Shown here: positions 45,801-59,501 of the stretch, one piece after another | Numbering within the stretch: position 1 is the stretch's first letter | Layout of the letters: each line of letters starts with the position of its first letter | Assembly (NCBI RefSeq): GCF_020085105.1 | Contig: NC_058052.1 | Location: 22,015,733-22,079,732 of the forward strand | Direction: 5' to 3' | Length of the DNA: 64,000 nt | DNA from: Siniperca chuatsi | Lineage: Eukaryota > Chordata > Actinopteri > Centrarchiformes > Sinipercidae | Notes under the pieces: model-generated | Database searches by the model: none | Told to the model about the DNA's origin: nothing | What the model saw: the letters and a program-made list of their open reading frames with translations, nothing else | Made by a program: the position numbers and the translations under genes

Positions 45801-48800
45801 GATGAGATATACTGTGCAACAGAGTACTTATAGCTTGAAATTTTGTAATTGTTTTTAATTTTGATTTTTGGATTTCAATTAAAGTTTACCTGCTGGTAGA
45901 TAGCTTTTAATTAACTTTTACAGTTATAGTTTATCTGGAAAAGATTTGTATTAGATTAGGTTTTATGTTGTAGTTCTTTTTTTAAAGACACTTAAACACG
46001 TTTAAGTCATTTTTTAAGCATGAATGCTAAAAGTTCACTAGTTGTAGCTTCTCACATGTGAATAATACCAAACGATTTAACAGTTAATTGAGAAAATAAA
46101 AGGGAGATTAATCGATAATGAAAATAATTGTTAGTTGCAGCCCTAGTGACTTAACATGTTTCTGACAACTTCACAACTTTGCTCCTCAGAATATAGATGC
46201 CATGCTGGTTCTGGAGGCCTGTGGCAGTCTGGTTCTCTACACAGGAATCACCAGGGTAAGGACGAATCAAAACATCAAGGCTTAGTCAGATTAGTCCATC
46301 ACATTTCTGGTTATTGAAGTGAAGTCCTGTGTGATAAAGACATGAGATTCCTGTCTTGGTGTTCCTCTAGGTCAGTAAGGTGTTTGTCCCTGGCCTCCTG
46401 TCGCCCACCTTCAGCCTGACCAACCACCTCCCTCACCTCAGCACGCTGGTGGAGAACGTTAGCACGCCGACTAATGCTGGCAGTAGGCACCTCCAAAGAC
46501 TGGATGAGGTTATATGAGAATATGTGTTCACATATTGTTCTTTATGCATTGACAGTTTGAATTATTTGATTTTGGTATTTTTTTGTAATAATGTATTTTT
46601 TAGGTTACGAGATTGTGCCAGTGTTACTGAAATAATCCGGAATTACACCTTACAACCTTTATTGCTACACCCATGTCTTTTTATTTTAGAATTTACATTC
46701 GGTCACCTCATCTTGGCTACTCACTTTATTTCCTTCAGTTTTCCCTGTTTCTCTCTACTTTTGCTTCACCTCTCTATTTTTTCCCCTCTCCTCCAGGCCG
46801 TAATGCCTTCACCAGTGTCAGAGCTTAGGGGTCCAAACATTAAGCACCACGAAGGTTCATTTTTGGAAGATTACACTTTCCAACAAGCCACGAATTACAT
46901 CCATGCCTTGCGGGACCCCGTCTGCAACCGGGTCACTTTGGTAGGTTGGTGTGTGTGTATGTGTTTTTATGAAGGCAAACAAATTACATGTGTCTACCTC
47001 TAACACTTTGACCTGTAGAAGTGACATTTTTAATCATTTTGTTCCCGGTGATAGAGATTACAAGGAGGTCTGATCTATAGTCAGTTTAAATACACAACAA
47101 TAAACAACTCAGACTGAAAAGAGATTCAGTCCAAGAAATACAGGGCTTGCTGATCTGTTGCTGGAGTTTTCAAGTGACGATAGTCATGTCCCAGCATGCA
47201 TCATAATTTGCTGATTGATCCCACATTTACCTGTTGAGGTTGAATGGATTCATTAGGGTTGTTTTCCAGACTTGAATGTTGTAGTGAAAACTGAGCTCAC
47301 AAGATGTATGTCTGACTCTGAGAAGCTGCTGTTCTGGTACACACTGCAGAAATTAAACCAACAAAAATCATATTGGAAGTGGATGAGACTGAATGGTAAC
47401 TTGTGTCACTATACATTTTTCATATTATAACCTCCTGTGGTTTTACAGTAAAACATACAAAGAGTCTGATGTCTATGCAATGGAGTGCATTAAAGGGAAC
47501 TCCAGACTGACTGCAGCTGCAGTCACGATCATTCATAGAAAACAACTCTGTGTGAGTCTCCCTCAAAGGGTTGTTTATAGTCAGTGATGTGTGTGTGTGT
47601 AAATCAGGCCCATTAATATTTGTATATAGGAGTTACAAAGCAGTGAGTATTTCTGTGTGTTTGTGCCTCCTGGGTCAGTCCTGTCAGACTTGGTACAGAC
47701 GGTCTCTTCAGCCCTGGGACTCTACAGAATATACACATACACACTTTAAGAGAACGACACTGTTTCTTTCTTTCACACACACATCAACAGAAACCACCCT
47801 GTGTAAAAGTGCAAAACAGTTTCTGCAGGCTGCTGCTTTTTAGACATATTGCCTCAGTTCATTGATTTTCTCTTTGACCCCTTGATGTGTCAATCCGAAG
47901 ACTAATTGTTTGCTAATGCAGCTCACTGGAGCTTTCAAAGCACCAACTGCTCTCTGTATGTTGTCAGGTCGATGGTTTATTTTCTTCTCTGGGTTTCTCT
48001 CTAATCAGTCCAACAGTGCTGTGAAATGATGACAAGAACAGGACCAACCCTGCTGGGAAAAAAAGAAACATTAAAGCAACAAGATGTTGTAGTCAGTTTT
48101 CCCTCTAACACTATATAACTATTGAAAAGGGCCAAATCTACCGTGATAATGTATGCAATTGGAATCCTCCTAAAAGAAATTATCTGCTCTGCATTCACAG
48201 CTAAAAATATTATTCAATTATTTTTCTAGATCATGACAATTGCTGTGATTATTTTAAGGAGCACAGTAATTGGTCATGAAATATTTGGAACACTCAAATG
48301 TTCACAGGTGTACTTCAGACTGGGGAAAAAGGAAATGTTTTACACTTAACGTCTGAAATGATGAAGGCACTGGCAAATGACAAGGTAATACAAAATGCAA
48401 ACCCTACTTTGTTTTAATTTTTTTTACTTTAAGTCTTTTCCACACAATGTTTACATTTACAATGTTACACAAATCTTTATTACTACTAGAGTGCCACATT
48501 TTTTCTGATCTTTTTGGGAGGGGAAACAAACATATTGATAATTGTTTGTAAAATGAAAAGAATATCAAGGGTATTTTGCCAGTGGGTCGTACATTGTGAT
48601 GAATAATTCAGGTTTTAGATGTGGAAAAGATGTGTCAGACTCATGGTGTAAAACCCGGTTTCATGCAAATTTCATTCCAAGTATGCCAGTTGACTATTTC
48701 CTGATATGCTGGATATTTTATTACTTTTTGCCAGTGTCAAAAACTGATAGGATTTTCTAATAGCTATCTTGCATTAATTTTATTCATAGAACCTGGACGC

Positions 48801-50677
48801 TTGAAATATCAGAAGTTTGAGCGAAAGGACACTAAATACAAAAAAGCATAAAAAAACGTTTTGGGTAGGCCCATACACTGTATAAAAGAAATGGACGTAG
48901 TCACCGTGATGTCACCCATTGGTTTGTGGACTACCGTTTTGAAGCCTTGAGATTGGCATTTTGGCCGTCGCCATCTTGGTTTTGTGCAGCCAGTGACCGG
49001 AAGTCACATATTTGAAGCTGGGGAACATAGCAAACGCTAAGTTATCAGCTAACGCTAGTGCTAGCTAAGTTTGCAAGGTGCATCCGTAATTCATGTTAAC
49101 TGTGATAATAATTGGGATGCTAATTTTGGCTAGTGAAAAACAGGCTTAAAACAAAATGTACTAGTACAACCGAACACTGAAGACATTTTTAGGCGACCAA
49201 AATGTTACAATTAACTTTAATGAAGTGAAAACACACTGTGAAAGGGTCAAAGTTCGAAAACACCGACACCACCCAAAAACAAGTTCACGGCTAGTTAAAT
49301 GTACACAGTGCGGTGGTTACGCATCGCCTCTATCGTGATTGACAGGTTGCTGTTACAACCATTTACAAAATGAACATCATGCTGTATTGAAGAAGACTTG
49401 AAACTAGCGATTGAGGCCATAAACTGTTTACTGAGGTAATAAATCAAGTGAGAAGTAGGGTAATTTTCTCATAGACTTCTATATAATCTGACTTCTTTTA
49501 GCAAACAGTGGAGTCGGTGCCTGCTGGACATCAGAAAGAATGCAGTTTTAAGGCATTGGCTTCACTTTTCAGCCGCACAAATAAATATGTACAGGACAAC
49601 ACAACTTCCAAAAGATGTGGTTATAGCTCCCTTACCATGCAGTCAGCATAAGCCAGACTGTGTCTATATGGGTTGAAACTTTCAAGCATGTTGTACTTCC
49701 GGCGAGACCCCAGTCAGTAAACACCTGTGACATTACTGATTAGGGTGATTTGAAAGTTTAATCTGATACAGAGAGTAGCAGCAGCAGTTTTCAGCCTTGT
49801 GTGATTCAGTGTCAGTGTCTGGTGTACTTGGAGACAGTGAATCATTGCACACACCAATTTATTCTTCTATTAAGATGGATTTTTGCTTCTCTGTCGAGGT
49901 ATTTCATTGCCTTGTGGTAGACATTAAGCCTGTTTTTCACAGCAGACATTTTGATATGTCACAGTAGGAAAAGGACAGATGTAAATAATAAGATTAATGA
50001 TGGCTGAATACCATTTAGCTGCTTCAGTTTCAAGATCTTGGTAATTTTGCATGCTGTCTCATGGTCATGGCTTACTGGGCCACTTCAATAGAACAGAGCC
50101 ATTGTTATTAGTCACACCTATGGTTTCCTGCTATGCCAAAGTCAAAATGTCTGCTGTTTCCCATTTTCCTTCCCGCCGTAGGAGCAGATTTATAGTTAAG
50201 TACAGGATTTACTTTAGATAGACCAGTTGTATTGCACTGATATGAAATTGAACTGAATATGTATACATTGAATTTGTCCACAATCTCTCTCTAGGAACTA
50301 AGGAGTGGCACAATGCTGAGGATCTCTATCCCAGAGATTGCTACCTCAGAGCTCGGTGAGATATACACTCACACACACACACACACACACACACAGTTAT
50401 GTTTCCATCAATTTCGGGGACATTACATTGACTTGCGTTCATTCCCTGGAGACTTACATTATGGGGGACACAATACAAGTCCCCATAGTGTAAATCATTA
50501 CATTTGACTGTGTAAACAGATTTATGTCTCCACAGCATTAATAATAGCAGCCCCCCCCCCCACACACACACACAGACGGCTGAGTCAGAGCAGTTAGTCC
50601 TGGAAATTAGGTTTGAGAGCTGCCCTACGTTGTTACACAGTGACGTATAATCTTGATGTATTGAGGATTCCATTACA

Positions 50678-50727
<50 letters not shown>

Positions 50728-53700
50728 CATCCCACTGATAATGATTAAGCCACCGGATCAGTGAATTTTCCATGTGTAGTTCTGAGAGAAAAATCACATG
50801 CACAGGAAAAAACTGTTTTCTTGTTTCTATGCCATTGTTTTTAATCTTCTTAATTATCTGTGGCAAACAAAGTTCTTGTAAATGACTTGTTACTGCAGAC
50901 ACTGGCCAAAAAGCTGTATTTTCAATCTGGATTTATGTCTCCTAGGCAAAAACTAATAGCACTAATGACCAAGTGCTTAGGAATAATTAATATACATTAC
51001 ACTGACAATATATTTTATTTTTGAGCCAATTAAAGCAGAGATCTACCCGTAAATCTGTTCTATTGTGTTGTTTATTACTGATGGGTCCCTGGGTCTGTTC
51101 AGATCTCAACATCTGCTCTGACCATGAACCTTCAAGTTTCTTAATCTCCTCTAGCTTTTGTTAAAGCTCGCCTTCTGTTTCTTGTTTTTTCTTAAAAGCC
51201 TTAAGCATCACAAAGGTGTGTGCGTGCGTGCGTCGTGCGTGCGCGTGCGTGCCGTGCGTGCCTGCCCTGCCTGCCTGCCTTCAAGCGACATGTGTCTGCA
51301 TTATGTGTGTCTACCTTTGTGTTTTTGCCATGCGTTGGTCCCCATTATTTAGTAATCGATCCTACAGACGAGGCTTTCTCCCTCTAATGAAATGGCATTT
51401 AACCACCTCTTCCCTGACCTTTCCCACTGTGGATGTCCAATTAAGATAGCCTGGTGACTTTGATTAGGAATCTGATTGGTCAGAGTTGTTAGGAGACACA
51501 GAAACACTAATAACTGTTGTAGTGGTGGTTCTCTTTTAATTTCCTTTTCTGTTTTTTAATGTTAAGGAGAAGAGACCAAAAATTCGGACAGGATGGGGAT
51601 CATCAGAAAAAAATAATTCTGTTAAAATGAATTAATGAGTTAGATTAGTTCTATTCATCCAAATGGAAATACAAAAGTTGAATGAGCGCTATGCTCTTCT
51701 CTTACAATGTTCTGGTCCAGCATTCATGTATTTGTTGGAAATTACCTAAACTCTTTCTCAGCTTGTCCAGAGATTCAGACCAGCAACCTTCTGGTGTTTC
51801 TTTAATCTCTGGGCTCTGGACTAGAATGGGTCCCTAAAAGGTCTCTTTAAAGCGTAACTCTGTAATGAATAATATCACTTTCATGGTTCTTTTTAAAGCA
51901 GGATCAGAATGTCTGTGCATCTGTTTTGGTTTTTTAAATAACTCAAAATGCCAATGTGTTCCTCTTCGAAAGTATATATCACAATACAGTGAAATATACT
52001 GTGAAACACTGAGCTCCCGCTGTGGAAACGGCATTGCAAAATCTGTACCGGTGCACATTTCTACCATTGCATGGTATATATCGTCATTTTATACAGTCTA
52101 TGGTCTCGATATATTTCTAAAACTATTATAATTACAGTATGTCAAACAAGCGCGCTGTGGTTGTAACAACAACAACTGCGGACAAAGAAGGTGGAAATAT
52201 TGCCTTTCTACTTTTTCTACTTTTTACTCGATTATTTTGATAGGTCTTAGGGTTAATTTTTACTCAAATAGAATTAAGTTTTTTTTAACATATTGAGTAT
52301 ATCACTTAACTCAAAAAAAATTATTGTCAATAATTAGCTTGTTTAATGCAAAGAAAGAAGAAAAACCTTTTTGTAAAATGTCTACATCCCTTCACACTGT
52401 CATACCTTCTAAAATTACATCTTGTATTTTTCCATTGTCACCTTTTCTGTCCCTTTTCTCCTCTGATTTATTTCAGTGAGGAAATGCCTTCAGGCGATTC
52501 GTTTCATCCTGCCCAAAGAAGCTGCCATAAAGGTTTGTGGAATTGGTGATTAATTCTGGAAAAACACTGCACAAAGAAACCACATCAGGCTACATGGATA
52601 CTTCTTTAGACACTTATGGACAAACCTATGCTGGCATGGTATTATTTTTTTGGTCAATAATGCCATGCCAACCTAGTTATTTTCTAACTGTGTGCAGAGA
52701 GACTCTACACTCAGAGAACCAGTTACATTGTAACCAAATGTTATGTCTGTCGTACAATTTAACCATCATGCCAAACCTGCATCGCTATTTTGGTTGACAA
52801 TTGCATTCTCATTGTTTTATTTAAAACGACATTAATCTAAGTTCATATAAACATTTTCCTTTGCTTGAGTAAAATAGTTACGTGGTAATAGAGAAACTCT
52901 TTAATAAATTCTGTAAAAACTGTTCACATGTTATTATGCAGGTTTTGGTGAAGTGGTATAACATCTACAACGCCCCTGGTGGTCCCAGTGCACATGCAGA
53001 GTGGAACCTGTTTGTCACCTGTTTCATGACACTGATGGGGTACAACACTGAGCGCCTGACCTGGACAAGAAATGTGAGTCAGCTGTAGAAGTGTTTTCTA
53101 TTTTAAACCTTATTTTAACTTTGATCACTACACATGTTTTGACCTTGCTTTCTGTGTCCTCCCCCCTCTTTCCCCAGCTGCATTTTGAAGTGCCTCTCTC
53201 TCCAGTGATTGCAGCCAAAAAGGCTCGTCCCTCTGACGGAGGCTCTGATGAGGTGTGTGTGTGTGTGTGTGTGATCTGTTGTGATGTCTGTGTCACAGTT
53301 AGTACATCGTCATTTTTGATGTCTAGTTTAAGATAACTTGTCTCTGAAGGATATCACATGTTTGTTGGAAAGAATGGACTGTACAGCATTTAATTTGGAT
53401 CAGTTTTATAAAGGGAATGCTTCATTACTAGAGTCAGTGTCAAAACAAGATACATTTTTTTTAATGATCTTTTAATAGTGATAGAAAATGTATTTTATCT
53501 CTGAAAGGTTTTGGGAACATCCTGGACATCTTTTTTTTAATCATAGTTTAAGATAGTTAAATGTTTATTGTTGCTAGTAAATGTTTCTAAGGTTTGAAGA
53601 AATATTAATGCCAACAAAACATTTTATGGTTGAAGTAGTTCCCTACATCAAATATGAACAGACACTGAAAGAAATGTGGCAGTCTTTTCCTTGTGGCACG

Positions 53701-55328
53701 GATAGCCAGCCAGAAAAGTAATTTAGCTTTCATAATTTCCGGTGGGTGGGGGAAAAACACAGCCAGCACACCCTAACAGTTCTGGACAAAGGGAAAGCCC
53801 AGCACTCTAGAGAAACCCTATTAACCCAGGGGCTAGTTTCAATGTGTGTCTGAAATAAACGTGACATAATGGAGAAAATAAGCTGTAGTCTGTCCTACAG
53901 TCCTAAACACACACAGACACATGAATTGTTAAGTAATCTGTGTTTGTGTGGGTTCTCATCAGAGCAAAATATGACACATATGTCAAATGTCAATCAGCTG
54001 GAGGCTTAGGATGTGCCATGTAGTATGTGTGTGTGTTTGACCTGAAGAAATGCAAGAGCCAGATTAAACTGAAGCATGCCGCTGCTCCCTGTCAGCCTGT
54101 GACCTCTGAGCTCTGTGTGCTCCAGATGGTTCACCATGCCCACATGTGGTGATGGTTTTGCAGCCACAATTAATACATACAATTGACATAAAACACACTA
54201 AAATACATACATAAGATTCATTGCAATGTCTATTTTTCTATTCTACATTCTAAACAACAATGCAGCATTCTGAATGTTCCAATTAATTATTATTTATTAT
54301 TATTTGTCCCTAACACATGCTGCCTTTTAATTGTCAAAAATGCAGTAATATGCTTTTTATTTATTTTATATATATGCCCTATATGCAAAACATTGACTGG
54401 CCAGAGAACCCACCTTTTTACTGGCTTTTATCTGTCTCCTCTCTGTGTAGGACTGGGACTACTTGTTGGGGTCTCATTACCACCGTCAGATGAATTCCCA
54501 GCCTGTCTGTGGTCCAGTGGACTCCAGTGGCTCCAGCAATACTCTTATCACAGAAACTGAGGGCCTGTCCTCTGTAAGTAACTCACTCTATGTAGATTGA
54601 TATATTGCATGTTGTTTTATTTAGTTTGTTTGTTCTGCATATTTGGGTTGGACCATGATGGGTATGATGCACTTTGTTTGAATAAGACTTCATGCTGCGT
54701 TGATTCAGATGCATCTTGCTGGATGCAAGCATTATAACCTTCATGAAGGTAGGATTTATAGCAGGACTGTTTTATTAGACTGCATTAGTTTTAGCTAGGT
54801 GTACCTAATAAATTGGCAACTGAGTGTATATATGCTGCAGTAGTGAAAAGTAATGGATAAATGGTTGAAACTTCGAGTTCTGCCCCTCCCAAGTGGTAAA
54901 ATAGTACAAATGTAAACTTGACCAAACTTATACATCAGCAATCACTATGTCTTATATGAAAAAAGTATTATAAAAATACTAACTTTTATATAATTAACAG
55001 AGTTAAATAAAAATCAATATAAAAAAAGAACACATTTGGAACATGACAGGTGGTGCTGGTGAAGGGGTACTGGAGTTCATCTAACAGAGCAATCCACAAA
55101 ATCCACATTATTTTGACTTTTCTTTTTCCTCTCCTTCCTTTGCCCTAGGCGTCCTCTCCCTCCAGTCCATCTCTGAAGTTGGACAGTTCAGCTCCTCTCT
55201 TTCCTCACATTCCTGCTCTTTTCTACGTTCTCCATCTGCTCTATCAGGAGCTGCAGCTGGACGAGCTGCAGAGAGCACGAGCCACATCACTGGTCTGTCT
55301 GCTGCAACAGTTGGCCAGGTGACCACTG

Positions 55329-55393
<65 letters not shown>

Positions 55394-58300
55394 TGAGCTA
55401 CTACAAGGAACATAAATAACATGTGGTGCAGGCTTGCCACATGAGTGTTTGTATTGTATATTTATAAATTGATATAAGGAGTAAATTAATGCTCACACAG
55501 AACTGAATGAATGTGAAACACCAGAAAAAGCAAGGACTGTTTAATACATAAAGGTTACAAAACAAAGAAGAGCCTTGTGCCATTTATTGCAACAAACAAA
55601 ACCTGATCTACTTTTCACTCAACTACGTTTAACTCTCACCATGAGAAGAAAAGGGTAAACACATATAATTGTTTTCAGTGAAAGCTTGTGTGTAATCAAG
55701 GCTCTTTAGTGATTTGTACTGAGAAATAAACTTCAACGGTTTGTCAAGTGACCGCTGTGATTAGTGACAATGACAATAACAGAATAGGTGGTGTGGGAGA
55801 GTGAAGCACTCTTCGTAGTAATTGGCCTGTGTTGGTTAGTATGTGGGCTGTTGTGAAGTATGGTGCAAATTTTTACACTCTTTCTACTTTATCAGGCTAA
55901 CTGGTTAAGGCAAAAATTATGATCCTGATCATTTTTTCAAACATTTATCACAATGATTTTAGGAAGAAATTGGTTTTAATCCTCTTCACACATCCTATAT
56001 TACCATTTTATGATAAGGTTTAAAAAAAAAAAAAAATCACATGTAACAGGTTTCAAAACAAACAAGTGGAATATAAAAGTATATGCAGAGAAAATCTGAT
56101 TCTCATGTAAATATGCAGGGATTTGACCAGCCTATGTTGGGGCTTCAGTTTGCAGGCTCAACGGATAATCATCACTTGATATTTGATATTTACCCAAATT
56201 AATTTCTGGTACAGGAAATTTCTGTCCACGGGAAAGTGACACATCAAAACTTGAGGGCAAAAGCCAGCAGTATCTCCCAACAGGAGATAAACAGTGCTCC
56301 ATCTAGACGACTGGATTCCTCAACAGTGATTAGACATCTTTACAACTTACACCCCTATCAGATACATTGATTTAGCTCACATTTATGTTCCCCCAAGGTG
56401 CAGACTTAACACAAATATGTATTGAGAAGATTTAAAGCAGACTGTACGCTCATTAACTATTTCAGAATCAGAATCAGAAATACTTTATTGATCCCCTTAA
56501 CTCTTTTGTTACAGCAGCTCACTATCACGTCAGTGCACAGGAATAGAAGTACTAGCAAAAAATATAATACAGTATAATACAGGTCAGAAAATAAATTAAG
56601 TACCAAGTAGGTATAAGTATAAAATAAAATAAGTGTGAAATACCAAGTGGCTTTACCGGTTGATGATAATAATATGGTATAAGGTAATTGTCAACTGTCA
56701 AGTTAAGTGTAGCTTATTAAGGTTATAATGAGACGAAGGGTTTTGCACAGCAGTAATAGAGGTATGAGTAATATCAATATCAATAAATAAGGTGCTCTGT
56801 GGTGCTTTTTGGGGGGATGAGTCTTCCGCAGAAGGTACTCCTTTGTTTGACCAGCACGTCATGGAGTGGCTGGGAGACACTGTCCAAGATGGCATGTATA
56901 ACACACACACGAACACACACACGAACAGTCGGGGCTTGGTACCAGGATTAAAAACTATTGATTATCTGATGTTGAGCAGAATGGTAATGACTCACAGCTG
57001 TCTCAGAGTAAGTGTTTAATTACTGCTCAAAAACAAGTTAAATGCCAAAGAGGCTCTTTGAGAATGTGGAGCCATTTTTAGATTTGATTCAATGTCCTGC
57101 AGCAATTTAGTGTCCAGCTGTGCAGAGATAGGGCACTAGGAAAGACCTGGTATCAAGGTAGACTTAATAACCCAGTGATAAAAGACTAGAAACGTTGTCA
57201 CTGTGAGTGGAAATGTTCCTTTTCTTCACTATGGTGGACAAATCCAACCTGTGAGGTGTGACGTGTTCATGTATATGGAGTCATTGCTATACAGGAATAT
57301 TAATATGCTTTATATTATAATTGTTTTGTTTGTGTTTGCAGAGACCTCCAGTTGGAAGAGTATGTGGATCTGTACTGGAGAGACTATCCTTCATTAATTA
57401 GTGGCTTCAATGAGAGCTGCCTCATAGACCATGGTGAGGCCCATTCCATAGTCTGATAATGGTATTAAGTCAGGAAACAGGCAAGACATGTTGTAGTGGA
57501 ATAGAGAGGACAGGATGGTCTGTTGCTAATAAAGGCCGGCTCTACAGTCCATAGGGTTCCGGTGTATGTCTGGGGTTTCTTGTAGTATAACTCAAATACT
57601 GAATATACACAGGGTTTGGATAAAATAACAGGAAGGGCACTCACAACAATATCTTTCAGTCCTTACTGGTGAAGTTCCATTTGTAACCACTGCTTCACTG
57701 AATGGGTGCATGCAGGGCTGTTGGAATGTAGCGTGTTTCTGTTATTTTGTCCATCTCTGTATCTAATTTGTATACAACTTGTGTCACTGCATTTGTAATT
57801 GTGGGTTGCTTGGAAGGGATGAAATTACATAAACATGACATCAACACTTTTGAGTGTCTCTGAACATCATCAACCTTACAAAGGTTGTATTTATTGTAGG
57901 AGCTATTGTCTTTCTGTACTATAAAAAAAAACCAAAACAAAGAAAACACAACTCATTTATTGGCTCCCTCTATCATCTACTTCCTCCCTTTCTTCCTTCC
58001 TTTCCTCTCTGGTTCTCTGTCTTCAAAATCCATATCATGTCCGATCCTTTTCCTACCTCCATCCCCCTTTGTCTCCACTTGTACTCCAACTTGTGCATTC
58101 CTCACACGCTCTGTCATCCCTCTCTTCCCCTCTCTTTGTCTCCCTCTCCTCTCCTCTCTTTTGTCTTTCTCTGTTCCCTCACCCTCTATCTTTCTCTCCC
58201 TCCTCAGCCTTGTTTGGTCAGATGCAGCGTCCGTCCTTCCTGAGGGCAGAGCCTCCCTGTGTGCTCAGCTGGCTCAGTAGCTGTCTGAGAGGGGAGGAGA

Positions 58301-59417
58301 TTCCGCCTTTCCCCTACCTGCCCAGCATCTGTCAGAGGACCAGGCTGCTGGTTCTGGTACGGCCAAAGCTTTATTTTTCGCTATATTTTTTGTTCAGAAA
58401 TGATGTGTGGAAACAAGTGGGAACACAAAGGTCCCCAAACTGGGGACAGTTACATGGTACGTGTCTTAGACAACCAGGCTTTAGGGATGCCAAAGAATTA
58501 GCAGTAGGTGATGAAACACCAGTTCAGCTTCTGTATAGGGTCGTACCTGCTGCTCCCAATTATAATTAGTTATTAGTTGGACACAGGAGGAGTAAGACAA
58601 AAAGAGTGAACGCAAGGCTTTCTAGCTGCTGTAACTTGAGAAATACTGCTGTGGAAAAGTAAAAATATGAATTATATTTTGCCAAAAAATAAGAAATAAT
58701 AAGGAAGAGTGAATATCATTAGTAATCAGGATCACAAAATTTTGCAAAATATAAACAGAAAGTGCAGAGCCGATGGTAATCAATGAGCAAAGTATTTCAG
58801 TTGTATTTCTCTGGCTAGTATGTAGTGTATTAATGTAAAGTATTAAAATCATCACAAGATAAATAAATTAATGACATTTTCATTATTGTGTCATGCATAC
58901 AACTATCCTCAGCCTGCATGGCTAAAAGTCCAAAAATAGAGAAGCACCTTAAACAACTTTCACAATCAAATCTTCAGACCTTCACTGTCTGCAACAAAAT
59001 TCCTAAATCACTTAAAAACATTTACTATATCGTACTGGAGAAATCAGAGTGAATACTAAGTCTTGCCTTCTTTTCCAGGCTTTTGAGACAAAGCAAACTT
59101 AAACACACCTTTGATTATCTATACACCATGTCATGGAAAATTAGCTGTCTTAAATCATCGTAATTTGTACAATACAAAAGAAAATGGGACTTACTTTCTA
59201 CTTCACCCAAATCACACTAACTGGGACCTCACACAATCAATATATTTTTATATTTTGTTACACCCAGAGGGAGTAAGGAACTGTAGCTGGTTAAGTAAAA
59301 TAAAAGTATTTAGAAGGTCTTGGTGATGTTTAACAGTGTGTTTTGTAATTAACTTTGACAAGTTTCTGTCTGTCTTCTTAAACTTGCTTTTCCACCTGAT
59401 CCCTGACTTTTTGGTGA

Positions 59418-59501
<84 letters not shown>

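Larger units (their letters stand above)
44054..46940 (+). other. anapc1: anapc1 coding exons 11-15
   Basis: Residues about 446-623 finish the propeller. Motifs are SQASKVFLTSDLCENRYLCF, KFIESNDTSQLIFASATTIP, DAMLVLEACGSLVLYTGI, KVFVPGLL and DYTFQQATNYIHALRDPVCN. Exon 14 is the least conserved against human (linker with STPTNAGS-type residues). Confidence 0.92.
50295..55318 (+). other. anapc1: anapc1 coding exons 16-21
   Basis: Residues about 624-829 include the middle helical region. The very conserved segments are SGTMLRISIPEIATSE, RKCLQAIRFILPKEAA, VKWYNIYNAPGGP, SPVIAAKKARPSDGGSD and HIPALFYVLHLLYQELQLDE. The stretch encoded by exons 20-21 around residue 750 is Ser-rich and variable. Exon 19's donor begins a (GT)n tract at 53253. 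Confidence 0.92.

Noticed and set aside
58069..58569. 166-codon + strand ORF around anapc1 exon 23
   Set aside because: It combines pyrimidine-tract intron sequence with exon 23 in the wrong frame and reads into the next intron; only 58208..58356 is coding, in the frame that continues the APC1 sequence.
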